DNA of 5,575 bases from an uncultured Verrucomicrobiota bacterium (GCA_946615275.1 CAMOHV010000110.1:1-5575); one strand, 5' to 3'; counted from the stretch's first letter, positions 1 through 5,575 are shown. The notes: generated by a model from the sequence alone, not told the origin. A program made the numbers and translations.

Positions 1-4
1 GTTA

Positions 5-13
5 TGGTATAAT
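5..13 (+). promoter_or_regulatory. Extended -10 promoter of the leu operon
   Basis: The sequence TGGTATAAT contains a perfect TATAAT hexamer (8-13) preceded by the TGN motif (5-7) of extended -10 promoters. This AT-rich patch stands out in GC-rich DNA. Transcription would start near 19-21, about 20 bases before the leader ORF at 41. Any -35 box would lie upstream of the window, so it cannot be judged; extended -10 promoters often tolerate a weak one. Position, perfect match and the attenuator just downstream together make this the likely leu promoter. Confidence 0.75.
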
Positions 14-40
14 ATTGGCCTCTTTGAGAGAAAAGACGAT

Positions 41-115
41 ATGAACATGAACTTTCTTCTTGGCGGGCTCCTTCTCCTCGCGCTTAGTGGGCGCGGGGCG
101 GTTCTGCTTGCATGA
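41..115 (+). CDS. leuL: Leucine-rich leader peptide (attenuator peptide, leuL-like)
   Basis: This 24-codon ORF starts at ATG 41 and stops at TGA 113-115. Nine of its codons are leucine: codons 6-7, 10-13, 15 and 22-23, including a run of four at 68-79. It sits directly behind the promoter, ahead of a terminator hairpin, and upstream of leuA, the layout of leader peptides that sense charged tRNA-Leu. The peptide itself probably has no function; its translation is the sensor. Codon choice is skewed: five CTT, three CTC and one CTG, whereas by hand count leuA uses CTT for only about 4 of 40 leucines. A GAGAG purine stretch at 26-30 lies ten bases before the ATG as a modest ribosome-binding site. 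The hydrophobic peptide could superficially look like a signal peptide, but it ends at a stop and the RNA structures fit attenuation far better. The name is by analogy; no sequence homology to enteric leuL is claimed. Confidence 0.85.
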   Translation: MNMNFLLGGLLLLALSGRGAVLLA

Positions 116-155
116 AGATAGACGTTCAGGCATATCAAGGCAGACGGCCCCGCGC
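76..155 (+). promoter_or_regulatory. Leu attenuator: alternative pause and antiterminator stems
   Basis: Three RNA segments compete. Segment 1 (76-83, CCTCGCGC) pairs with segment 2 (91-98, GCGCGGGG) in an 8-bp stem with one G-U pair and a 7-base loop. Segment 2 (91-99, GCGCGGGGC) can instead pair perfectly, with nine G-C pairs, with segment 3 (147-155, GCCCCGCGC). Segment 3 is also the 5' arm of the terminator at 144-172. A ribosome stalled on leucine codons 10-13 (68-79) would cover segment 1 and leave segment 2 free to capture segment 3, blocking the terminator and allowing leuACDB transcription. With ample charged tRNA-Leu, or with no translation, the 1:2 stem can form and the terminator folds. 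The pairings are read from the sequence; the mechanism is inferred from classical amino-acid attenuators. Confidence 0.82.
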
Positions 156-181
156 GAGAAGCGCAGGGCCGTTTTTCTTTT
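144..181 (+). terminator. Rho-independent terminator of the leu attenuator
   Basis: ACGGCCC (144-150) pairs with GGGCCGT (166-172). After one C/A mismatch, GCGC (152-155) pairs with GCGC (161-164) around a GAGAA loop (156-160). The stem is followed immediately by a T-rich tract, TTTTTCTTTT (172-181, first T shared with the stem). This is a strong intrinsic terminator placed between the leader ORF and leuA, where it would end transcription before the structural genes unless the antiterminator forms. Confidence 0.92.
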
Positions 182-197
182 GCCCGCAAACAACCAA

Positions 198-207
198 GAG
201 AGAAAAG
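198..207 (+). promoter_or_regulatory. Ribosome-binding region that sets the leuA start
   Basis: The purine stretch GAGAGAAAAG lies just before ATG 210 and supports that ATG as the leuA start. The same ten bases occur at 26-35 ahead of the leader ORF, five bases from its ATG rather than two. The match to a canonical Shine-Dalgarno sequence is only partial (GAGAG, seven bases from the leuA ATG). Confidence 0.55.
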
Positions 208-209
208 CA

Positions 210-1730
210 ATGAAAACAGTCCAGATATTCGACACCACGCTCCGGGACGGCGAACAGGCCCCTGGATACGCGATGAACATCGACGAGAAGGTGCGCATGG
301 CGCTCCAGCTCGAGTCGCTGGGAGTCGATGTGATGGAGGCGGGGTTCGCCGTTGCGTCGCCGGGCGACTTCGCGTCCGTCAAGGCGATCTCCGACGCCGT
401 GAAGACTTCCTCCGTATGCTCGCTGTCCCGCGCGCTCGAGAAGGACATCGACGCGGCGGCGGCGGCGATCCGTGGCGCGGCGCGTCCGCGCATCCACACC
501 TTCATCGCCACGAGCGACCTCCACCTCAAGTACAAGCTCCGCATCTCGCGCGCCGACTGCCTGAAGGCCATCCGCCGCGCCGTCGCCCACGCCCGCAGCC
601 TTTGCGCGGACGTCGAGTTCTCCGCGGAGGACGCCTCCCGCACGGACGTCGACTTCCTCTGCCGCGCGTTCGAGACGGCCATCGCCGCCGGCGCCACCGT
701 CGTGAACGTTCCGGACACCGTGGGCTACTCCACCCCGGACGAGTTCGCCGCGCTCGTCTCCTCCGTCATGAACCGCGTCAAGGGGATCGAGAACGCCGTG
801 GTCTCCACCCACTGCCATGACGACCTGGGGCTCGCCGTCGCCAACTCCCTCGCGGGCGTCCGCGCCGGCGCCGGGCAGGTGGAGTGCACGATCTGCGGAA
901 TCGGCGAGCGGGCCGGCAACGCCGCCTTGGAGGAGATCGTGATGGGACTCCGCACAAGGCGCGACGCATACGGCGACCTCGCCACGCGCATCCGCACGGA
1001 GGAGATCGCCCGCACTGCCCATCTGCTCTCCACGATCACAGGCGTGCGCATCGCGCCCGGCAAGGCCGTGGTGGGCGCGAACGCCTTCGCCCACGAAAGC
1101 GGAATCCATCAGCATGGAGTCCTGTCCAAGGCCGAGACGTACGAGATCATGACGCCTGAATCGGTGGGCATGAAGCACACGGAGCTTGTCCTGGGCAAGC
1201 ATTCGGGGCAGCATGCGCTCGAGATGCGGCTCAAGGATCTCGGCTACGAGCTCGACGGAGCGCGCATGGCAGAGGTGTTCGCCGCGTTCAAGGCGCTTGC
1301 GGACCGCAAGAAGCAGATCACGGACCGAGACCTCGCGGCGCTCGCCGAGTCGCGCGTCGCCGCCCGCAGCCCCGGCGCAAAGGAGTGGAGGCTGGACTCG
1401 TTCGTCGTGAACAGCGGCAACCACATGAGCGCCACGGCGCAGATCACGCTCGTCAAGGGGAAGCGCCGCGTGCAGGACGCTGCCATCGGGACCGGCCCCA
1501 TCTACGCCGCGTTCCGCGCCGTCGAGAAGATCATCCGCCACCGATTCACGCTAGAGGACTACCGCATTGAGGCCGTCACGGAGCGTCGCGACGCGCTCGG
1601 CGAGGTGCTTGTGAAGATATCGGACTCAAAGGGCATGTATCGCGGGCGCGGGGTCTCGACCGACGTGATCGAGGGCTCGATCCTCGCGCTGCTCGTGGCG
1701 GTCAACCGCATGCTGGAGGCAAGAAGATGA
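210..1730 (+). CDS. leuA: 2-isopropylmalate synthase LeuA
   Basis: This 506-residue cytosolic enzyme makes the first committed step of leucine synthesis: acetyl-CoA plus 2-oxoisovalerate gives 2-isopropylmalate. The N-terminal TIM barrel opens with [12 protein letters not shown] (8-19), the family signature, with the catalytic Arg12 and metal ligand Asp13. [13 protein letters not shown] (201-213) supplies the metal-binding His201 and His203, and GNAALEE (236-242) the further ligand Asn237. The linker motif [14 protein letters not shown] (292-305) is typical of isopropylmalate synthases. The last ~120 residues, including STDVIEGS (483-490), correspond to the LeuA regulatory domain that binds leucine for feedback inhibition. 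Length is close to enterobacterial LeuA. The start is ATG 210: the motif-bearing protein begins there, purines precede it, and the open frame back to a TTG at 60 runs through the attenuator terminator. The stop overlaps the leuC start (ATGA), implying translational coupling. Homocitrate or citramalate synthase are relatives, but the leuCDB context settles it. Confidence 0.96.
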   Translation: MKTVQIFDTTLRDGEQAPGYAMNIDEKVRMALQLESLGVDVMEAGFAVASPGDFASVKAISDAVKTSSVCSLSRALEKDIDAAAAAIRGAARPRIHTFIATSDLHLKYKLRISRADCLKAIRRAVAHARSLCADVEFSAEDASRTDVDFLCRAFETAIAAGATVVNVPDTVGYSTPDEFAALVSSVMNRVKGIENAVVSTHCHDDLGLAVANSLAGVRAGAGQVECTICGIGERAGNAALEEIVMGLRTRRDAYGDLATRIRTEEIARTAHLLSTITGVRIAPGKAVVGANAFAHESGIHQHGVLSKAETYEIMTPESVGMKHTELVLGKHSGQHALEMRLKDLGYELDGARMAEVFAAFKALADRKKQITDRDLAALAESRVAARSPGAKEWRLDSFVVNSGNHMSATAQITLVKGKRRVQDAAIGTGPIYAAFRAVEKIIRHRFTLEDYRIEAVTERRDALGEVLVKISDSKGMYRGRGVSTDVIEGSILALLVAVNRMLEARR

Positions 1731-2980
1731 AGATGACGATGACGCAGAAGATCCTCGCGGCCCATTCCGGCAGGGCGGAGCTGCGCGCCGGGGAGCTGGT
1801 CATGGCCCGGCTGGACCTGGTCCTGGGGAACGACATCACGGCGCCCGTCGCCATCAAGGAGTTCCCGAAGTTCGGCCGACCAAAGGTGTTCGACCGCGCG
1901 AAGATCGCGCTCGTCCCGGACCACTTCACGCCGAACAAGGACATCAAGGCCGCGACCCAATGCGCCGCGATGCGCGCGTTCGCCGGCGAGCAGGGGATCG
2001 TCAACTACTTCGAGGTGGGGCACGACTGCGGCATCGAGCACGCGCTTCTGCCTGAGAAGGGGCTCGTGACAGCCGGCGATCTCGTGATCGGCGCCGATTC
2101 GCACACTTGCACTTACGGCGCGCTCGGCGCGCTCTCCACGGGCGTGGGCTCCACGGACATGGCGGCCGGCATGTCCGCCGGCGAGACGTGGTTCCGCGTG
2201 CCGTCCGCGATCAAGGTGGTGCTGTCCGGCAGGCCCCGCCGGTGGGTCTCTGGCAAGGACGTGATCCTGCACCTGATAGGAATGATCGGCGTCGACGGCG
2301 CGCGCTACCAGTCGCTGGAGTTCGCGGGCGACGGAATCGCGAATCTCTCGATGGACGACCGCTTCACCATCGCCAACATGGCGATAGAGGCGGGCGCCAA
2401 GAACGGCATCTTCCCCGTGGACGCAAAGACGCTCGAATACATCGATGGGCACGGGGCGGGGCGGCCGCGCGTCTACGAGGCGGATGAAGACGCCGAATAC
2501 GAACGCGTCGTCGAAATCGACCTTTCGTCGCTGGAGCCCACGGTCGCGTTCCCGCATCTGCCGTCGAACACGCGCCTGGCGCGCGAGGCCGGCGACGTGA
2601 AGATAGACCAGGTGGTGATCGGCTCCTGCACGAACGGCAGGATATCCGATCTCCGCGCCGCCGCAGAGGTGATGCGCGCGCGCCGAGTCGCCGGCAAAGT
2701 GCGGGCGATCGTCATCCCCGCCACCCAGCGCATCTGGCTTCAGGCGATGGAGGAGGGGCTCTTGAAGACGTTCGTAGAGGCGGGATGCATCGTGTCGCCG
2801 CCGACATGCGGACCCTGCCTCGGCGGGCACATGGGCATCCTCGCGAAGGGCGAACGCTGCGTCGCCACAACCAACCGCAATTTCGTCGGACGCATGGGAC
2901 ACGTGGAATCGGAGGTGTATCTCGCATCACCCGCCGTGGCCGCGGCGTCGGCCATCGCCGGCCGAATCACCGCCCCCTGA
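1727..2980 (+). CDS. leuC: 3-isopropylmalate dehydratase large subunit LeuC (short, archaeal-like type)
   Basis: The large subunit of isopropylmalate isomerase works with LeuD to convert 2-isopropylmalate to 3-isopropylmalate through a dehydrated intermediate. It belongs to the aconitase superfamily and holds a [4Fe-4S] cluster; the three expected ligands are Cys301 (IGSCTNGR, 298-305), Cys361 and Cys364 (CGPCLGG, 361-367). Other family motifs are [14 protein letters not shown] (122-135), [12 protein letters not shown] (221-232) and NRNFVGRMG (383-391). At 417 residues it matches the short form shared by archaea and many bacteria, not the roughly 466-residue enterobacterial form. ATG 1727 is chosen because GGAGG (1715-1719) lies seven bases upstream; in-frame ATGs at 1733 and 1739 are less well spaced. 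It overlaps the leuA stop by four bases. Short-type proteins also include homoaconitases, so the substrate is assigned mainly from the leu operon context. Confidence 0.95.
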   Translation: MKMTMTQKILAAHSGRAELRAGELVMARLDLVLGNDITAPVAIKEFPKFGRPKVFDRAKIALVPDHFTPNKDIKAATQCAAMRAFAGEQGIVNYFEVGHDCGIEHALLPEKGLVTAGDLVIGADSHTCTYGALGALSTGVGSTDMAAGMSAGETWFRVPSAIKVVLSGRPRRWVSGKDVILHLIGMIGVDGARYQSLEFAGDGIANLSMDDRFTIANMAIEAGAKNGIFPVDAKTLEYIDGHGAGRPRVYEADEDAEYERVVEIDLSSLEPTVAFPHLPSNTRLAREAGDVKIDQVVIGSCTNGRISDLRAAAEVMRARRVAGKVRAIVIPATQRIWLQAMEEGLLKTFVEAGCIVSPPTCGPCLGGHMGILAKGERCVATTNRNFVGRMGHVESEVYLASPAVAAASAIAGRITAP

Positions 2981-3011
2981 CCACCCAACCCACAACCACT
3001 AATCAGCCACT

Positions 3012-3491
3012 ATGAAAGCACACAAATATGGAGACAACGTCGACACCGACGTGATCATCCCGGCCCGCTATCTTAACACGTCCGCCCCGGAAGAGCTGGC
3101 GGCGCATTGCATGGAGGACATCGATTCGCGCTTCGCCGGCGATGTCAGGCGCGGCGACATCCTGGTCGCCGGGCGAAACTTCGGCTGCGGATCTTCGCGC
3201 GAACACGCCCCCCTCGCGATCAAGGCTAGCGGGATCGCGTGCGTGATAGCTGAGAGCTTCGCGCGCATCTTCTACCGCAACGCGCTCAACATCGGCCTCC
3301 CGATCCTCGAGTGCCCTGCGGCCGCTGACGCCATATCGTCCGGCGACGAAGTCTCGATAGACCTTGGGGCGGGGAGGATCGTCGATCTGACCACAGGCGC
3401 GTCGTTCACAGCGGAGCCGTTCCCGCCGTTCATGATGGAGCTCATCGCCGCCGGCGGGCTCGCAGAATACTTGAAGGGGAGAAGCAGATGA
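3012..3491 (+). CDS. leuD: 3-isopropylmalate dehydratase small subunit LeuD (short type)
   Basis: This 159-residue swivel-domain subunit pairs with LeuC and contributes substrate-binding residues. Visible motifs are [15 protein letters not shown] (7-21) and [14 protein letters not shown] (54-67), the hallmark of aconitase-family small subunits, followed by [17 protein letters not shown] (81-97). The segment after RYL is the loop that in this family helps distinguish isopropylmalate from homoaconitate-type substrates; here it reads NTSAPEEL. Length fits the short partner of a short LeuC. The gene starts 31 bases after leuC in a C/A-rich gap with no recognisable Shine-Dalgarno sequence, unlike leuC and leuB. 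Its stop overlaps the leuB start (ATGA), indicating coupled translation. Confidence 0.95.
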   Translation: MKAHKYGDNVDTDVIIPARYLNTSAPEELAAHCMEDIDSRFAGDVRRGDILVAGRNFGCGSSREHAPLAIKASGIACVIAESFARIFYRNALNIGLPILECPAAADAISSGDEVSIDLGAGRIVDLTTGASFTAEPFPPFMMELIAAGGLAEYLKGRSR

Positions 3492-4588
3492 AAGCGCGCA
3501 TGGCCATACTTCCTGGCGACGGCGTAGGGCCTGAGATCGTCGCGGAGGCGGTGAAGGCCCTAAGGGCCGTCGAGAGGCGCTTCGGCCACGACTTCGAGTT
3601 GGCCGAGCATCCTGTTGGGGGCGCGGCGCACGATCTATGCGGGGACTGCCTGCCGGACTCGACGCTCGACGCCTGCAGAAGGTCAGACGCGACCCTCCTC
3701 GGCGCCGTAGGTGGCCCGAAGTGGGACTCTCTGCCGCCGGCGCAGCGCCCCGAGCGGCGCGCCCTCCTCACGCTCCGCTCCGAGCTCGGCCTCTTCGCGA
3801 ACCTGCGCCCGGCGAAGGTGTGGGACGCTCTCAAGGGGGCAAGCCCACTCAAGGACGAGATCGTGGCGCGGGGCATCGACCTCTTGATCGTGCGCGAGTT
3901 GACCGGCGGCGCATACTTCGGCGAGAAGGGGCGCTCCGACGGCGGAAGATCGGCCTATGACGTCACGCCGTATTCAAGAGACGAGATCGAGCGCGTCGCC
4001 CGCATCGCGTTCGAGGCGGCGCGCGGACGCGCGAAGGGCCGGACGCGCCCCCCGAAGGTCACGAGCGTCGACAAGGCGAATGTCCTGGAGACTTCGCGGC
4101 TCTGGCGCGAGACTGTGACGGCCATGCACGAGGCGGAATACGCCGACGTGGAGCTCGAGCATCTGTACGTCGACAACGCGGCCATGCAGCTCGTGCGCGA
4201 TCCGGCGCGTTTCGACGTGATCCTCACCGAGAACATGTTCGGCGACATCCTCTCCGACGAGGCGTCTCAGATCACAGGCTCTATCGGCATGCTGCCGTCT
4301 GCGTCGATGGGAGCCGCCGGGAATGGTCTCTACGAGCCAATCCACGGCTCCGCGCCCGACATAGCGGGCAGGGGTGTCGCCAATCCGCTCGCGACTGTGC
4401 TATCGGCGGCGATGATGCTGCGCCATGCACTCGGATTGCACGCGGAGGCGGACGCCGTGGACCGTGCCGTGGCAAACGTCCTCGCGGCGGGGCTCCGCAC
4501 CGCGGACATCGCGCCCGGCGGTTCGCCCGCCGTGTCCACGTCCGCCATGGGCGATGCCGTCGCCCGCGCCATCGGTGACCTCGAATGA
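3488..4588 (+). CDS. leuB: 3-isopropylmalate dehydrogenase LeuB
   Basis: LeuB oxidises and decarboxylates 3-isopropylmalate with NAD+ to give 2-oxoisocaproate, the last operon-encoded step before transamination to leucine. The 366-residue protein is a complete member of the isocitrate/isopropylmalate dehydrogenase family. It starts with the beta-strand and turn [11 protein letters not shown] (7-17). Substrate-binding arginines are Arg97 and Arg107 ([12 protein letters not shown], 97-108) and Arg136 (RELTGG, 136-141). Catalytic Tyr143 and Lys196 (VDKANVL) are present, as are metal-binding Asp229, Asp253 and Asp257 (GDILSDEAS). The NAD+ region is [14 protein letters not shown] (281-294). The start at 3488 has AAGGGGAG (3474-3481) at good spacing and overlaps leuD by four bases. 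The isopropylmalate-type [12 protein letters not shown] motif and the operon argue against isocitrate dehydrogenase. No clear intrinsic terminator follows the gene. Confidence 0.96.
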   Translation: MKARMAILPGDGVGPEIVAEAVKALRAVERRFGHDFELAEHPVGGAAHDLCGDCLPDSTLDACRRSDATLLGAVGGPKWDSLPPAQRPERRALLTLRSELGLFANLRPAKVWDALKGASPLKDEIVARGIDLLIVRELTGGAYFGEKGRSDGGRSAYDVTPYSRDEIERVARIAFEAARGRAKGRTRPPKVTSVDKANVLETSRLWRETVTAMHEAEYADVELEHLYVDNAAMQLVRDPARFDVILTENMFGDILSDEASQITGSIGMLPSASMGAAGNGLYEPIHGSAPDIAGRGVANPLATVLSAAMMLRHALGLHAEADAVDRAVANVLAAGLRTADIAPGGSPAVSTSAMGDAVARAIGDLE

Positions 4589-4626
4589 TTTTTGCTGCGT
4601 CATAGGTTCGTAATGACATCGGCCGA

Positions 4627-4649
4627 TTCTTTACATGCAGTGTAAAGAA
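4627..4649. repeat. Perfect 9-bp inverted repeat upstream of the PII gene, possible operator
   Basis: TTCTTTACA (4627-4635) and TGTAAAGAA (4641-4649) are perfect inverted copies separated by five bases. The dyad centre lies about 66 bases upstream of the start point predicted from the sigma-54 promoter at 4678-4692. This geometry suits a dimeric regulator. No T-run follows on either strand, so it is unlikely to be a terminator. An ATCGGCCGAT palindrome (4618-4627) abuts its left end. The left arm includes TTTACA (4630-4635), which could serve as a -35 box, but I see no good -10 at the right distance. I cannot name the binding protein; candidates are a sigma-54 activator or a local repressor. 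Confidence 0.6.
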
Positions 4650-4677
4650 AACGCGGATTTATCGTCTCTTTCATCTT

Positions 4678-4692
4678 TGGCACATGATTTGC
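4678..4692 (+). promoter_or_regulatory. Sigma-54 (RpoN) promoter for the PII-amt operon
   Basis: TGGCAC-ATGAT-TTGC matches the -24/-12 consensus (TGGCAC-N5-TTGC) at every fixed position. The invariant GG (4679-4680) and GC (4691-4692) are separated by exactly ten bases, as sigma-54 requires. Predicted transcription start is near 4704, giving a leader of about 33 bases before ATG 4737. The site lies ahead of a PII/ammonium transporter pair, classically activated under nitrogen limitation through sigma-54 and an NtrC-type activator. No activator gene is in the window, so the activator is inferred. Confidence 0.85.
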
Positions 4693-4736
4693 CATTTGTC
4701 TGTGTCGCCACGAATCTGTGGCCACGGAAAGGAAAG

Positions 4737-5078
4737 ATGAAACTGATAATAGCATACATTCAGCCGGAGCGGCTGAATGCCGTCAAGCAGGCGTTGTTCG
4801 CCCGCGAGATATACAAGATGTCCGCCACAAACGCGCTTGGATGCGGACAGCAGGGCGGCTACATCCACATGTACCGCGGCGCTACGGAGGAGGTGACGCT
4901 CCATAAGAAGATGCGGCTTGCCATCGCCGTGAACGACGACTACATCGAGAAGACGATCGACGCCATCATCGAAGGCGCGCGCACAGGCGACATCGGCGAC
5001 GGTAAGATATTCGTCCTGCCCATGGACGAATGCGTGCGGATACGAACCGGCGAACGAGGGCCGGCGGCGATAGGATAA
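4737..5078 (+). CDS. glnK: PII nitrogen regulatory protein (GlnB/GlnK family) lacking Tyr51
   Basis: This complete 113-residue PII protein is a trimeric sensor of ATP/ADP and 2-oxoglutarate that binds targets through its T-loop. The B-loop signature [11 protein letters not shown] (83-93) includes nucleotide-binding Gly87 and Lys90, and RIRTGERGP (101-109) gives Arg101 and Arg103. Gln39 and Lys58, used for 2-oxoglutarate binding, are retained. T-loop Arg47, which enters the AmtB pore in the E. coli GlnK-AmtB complex, is also present (YRG, 46-48). The uridylylation site is missing: position 51 is Glu and 49 is Ala, so neither Tyr51 uridylylation nor Ser49 phosphorylation is possible. The start at 4737 has purine-rich GGAAAGGAAAG directly before it and matches the family N-terminus MKLIIAYI; the frame open back to 4635 crosses the sigma-54 promoter and is not coding. 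Linkage to amt favours a GlnK role; glnB is the alternative name. Confidence 0.94.
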   Translation: MKLIIAYIQPERLNAVKQALFAREIYKMSATNALGCGQQGGYIHMYRGATEEVTLHKKMRLAIAVNDDYIEKTIDAIIEGARTGDIGDGKIFVLPMDECVRIRTGERGPAAIG

Positions 5079-5080
5079 AG

Positions 5081-5141
5081 GACTTCTGACATAAGACCTC
5101 GGACTTCCATTGCTGAAGTCTGACGTCCGAAGTCTGAAGTC
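5081..5141. repeat. Heptad mini-repeat forming a long imperfect hairpin in the PII-amt spacer
   Basis: Most of the 82-base spacer is built of 7-base units. Block one (5080-5107) reads GGACTTC, TGACATA, AGACCTC, GGACTTC. Block two (5114-5141) reads TGAAGTC, TGACGTC, CGAAGTC, TGAAGTC. The blocks are inverted relative to each other: 5081-5107 pairs with 5115-5141 around a 7-base loop (5108-5114), with 22 of 27 positions paired by my count (one G-U). No T-run follows, so it is not a classic terminator. It could be a mobile or replicating intergenic palindrome, an mRNA-stabilising hairpin, or a partial attenuator setting the PII:Amt ratio. Confidence 0.75.
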
Positions 5142-5160
5142 AATCAACTGGAGAAAACCA

Positions 5161-5575
5161 ATGACACCTGAAATAACGACAACTGCGGTGCAAACCAACC
5201 TGAACGTCGTCTGGACGCTCATCGCGGCCATCCTCGTCTTCATGATGCAGGCGGGCTTCGCGCTCGTCGAGACGGGCTTCACGCGCGCCAAGAACGCGGC
5301 GAACATCATGATGAAGAACCTCATGGACTTCGCCGCCGGATCGCTCGCGTTCTACATCCTCGGCGCGGCGCTGATGTTCGGCGCCACGAAGGCCGCGGGA
5401 TGGTTCGGATGGGGCGGGCTCGGCATGCCGTCGCTCGCCACCGGCGAAGGAGTCTGGGACTGGACGTTCCTCTTCTTCCAGACCATGTTCTGCGCCACGG
5501 CGGCGACGATCGTCTCCGGCGCGGTCGCGGAGCGCATCGAGTTCAAGAGCTACCTCATCTACTCGATCCTCATCT
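5161..5575 (+). CDS. amtB: Ammonium transporter Amt, N-terminal part (runs off the window)
   Basis: The first 138 codons of an Amt/Mep/Rh-family ammonium channel are present, with no stop before the window edge. It sits in the inner membrane, passes ammonium into the cell, and is closed by PII binding from the cytoplasm. Family motifs are MMQAGFALVETGFTRAKNAA (28-47) in the first membrane helix and following loop, and FFQTMFCATAATIVSGAVAERI (105-126), which includes the Phe-gate region. Hydrophobic helices lie at roughly 15-36, 54-74 and 102-124. The N-terminus is short and polar (MTPEITTTAV) with no separate cleavable signal peptide, unlike E. coli AmtB. ATG 5161 has GGAG (5150-5153) seven bases upstream. 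It probably shares the PII sigma-54 transcript, separated only by the heptad palindrome. The twin-His pore residues and C-terminus lie outside the window. Confidence 0.94.
   Translation, partial: MTPEITTTAVQTNLNVVWTLIAAILVFMMQAGFALVETGFTRAKNAANIMMKNLMDFAAGSLAFYILGAALMFGATKAAGWFGWGGLGMPSLATGEGVWDWTFLFFQTMFCATAATIVSGAVAERIEFKSYLIYSILI

Noticed and set aside
41..115. Leader ORF as a secreted or membrane micropeptide
   Set aside because: It is hydrophobic, but lacks a basic N-terminus, ends at codon 24, and its codons overlap the regulatory stems exactly as an attenuator requires.
20..200. T-box leader sensing tRNA-Leu, or another riboswitch
   Set aside because: No T-box sequence (TGGNACCGCG-like) or specifier-loop layout is seen; a translated Leu-rich ORF with competing stems explains the region fully.
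60..209. N-terminal 50-codon extension of leuA from a TTG start
   Set aside because: The frame is open, but it crosses the leader ORF and terminator hairpin, has no LeuA-like sequence, and the family N-terminus begins at ATG 210 behind a purine stretch.
135..2902. Long open frames on the minus strand opposite leuA and leuC (468 and 447 codons)
   Set aside because: They are rich in Arg, Ala, His and Val with no recognisable domains, and lie antisense to clear enzymes; high GC routinely leaves such frames open.
4627..4649. Inverted repeat as the leu operon terminator
   Set aside because: The stem is AT-rich and neither strand has a T-run after it.
4635..4736. 34-codon N-terminal extension of the PII protein
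   Set aside because: It would span the sigma-54 promoter and predicted start, and PII proteins begin at the MKLI-type N-terminus found at 4737.
5081..5141. CRISPR-like array in the PII-amt spacer
   Set aside because: The units are only seven bases, contiguous, and inverted between blocks; there are no unique spacers.

Overview
The window carries one biosynthetic operon and the start of a second, nitrogen-related operon, all on the + strand. Positions 1-209 hold a leucine-biosynthesis control region: an extended -10 promoter, a 24-codon leader ORF with nine leucine codons, and mutually exclusive hairpins ending in a rho-independent terminator. Then come leuA (210-1730), leuC (1727-2980), leuD (3012-3491) and leuB (3488-4588). 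After a 148-base gap with a perfect inverted repeat and a textbook sigma-54 promoter come a PII signalling gene (4737-5078), a short spacer filled by a heptad-built inverted repeat, and the first 138 codons of an ammonium transporter gene (5161 to the window edge).

How the genes work together: LeuA condenses acetyl-CoA with 2-oxoisovalerate. The LeuC/LeuD heterodimer isomerises 2-isopropylmalate to 3-isopropylmalate, and LeuB oxidises it to the 2-oxoisocaproate precursor. One aminotransferase step outside this window would then give leucine. The four genes supply the complete committed branch and are tightly coupled, with ATGA overlaps at leuA/leuC and leuB/leuD. The upstream leader should let ribosome stalling at leucine codons decide whether RNA polymerase reads through into leuA. 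The PII and Amt genes form the familiar pair in which PII plugs the ammonium channel when nitrogen is plentiful; the sigma-54 promoter is what one expects for nitrogen-responsive control.

Organism: coding regions are GC-rich with a strong preference for C/G in third positions, so the source is a high-GC bacterium with sigma-54. The LeuCD pair is the short archaeal-like type rather than the enterobacterial type. The PII lacks the uridylylated tyrosine. The PII-amt spacer contains GAAGTC/GACTTC heptad mini-repeats of a kind I associate, from memory only, with Verrucomicrobiota/Planctomycetota-like genomes. A PVC-group bacterium is a reasonable guess but is not proven by this window.

The protein-coding genes are ordinary. 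The interest lies in the regulatory DNA: a complete attenuator whose three alternative stems can be traced base by base, the dyad plus sigma-54 promoter ahead of the PII gene, and the long imperfect palindrome between the PII gene and amt.
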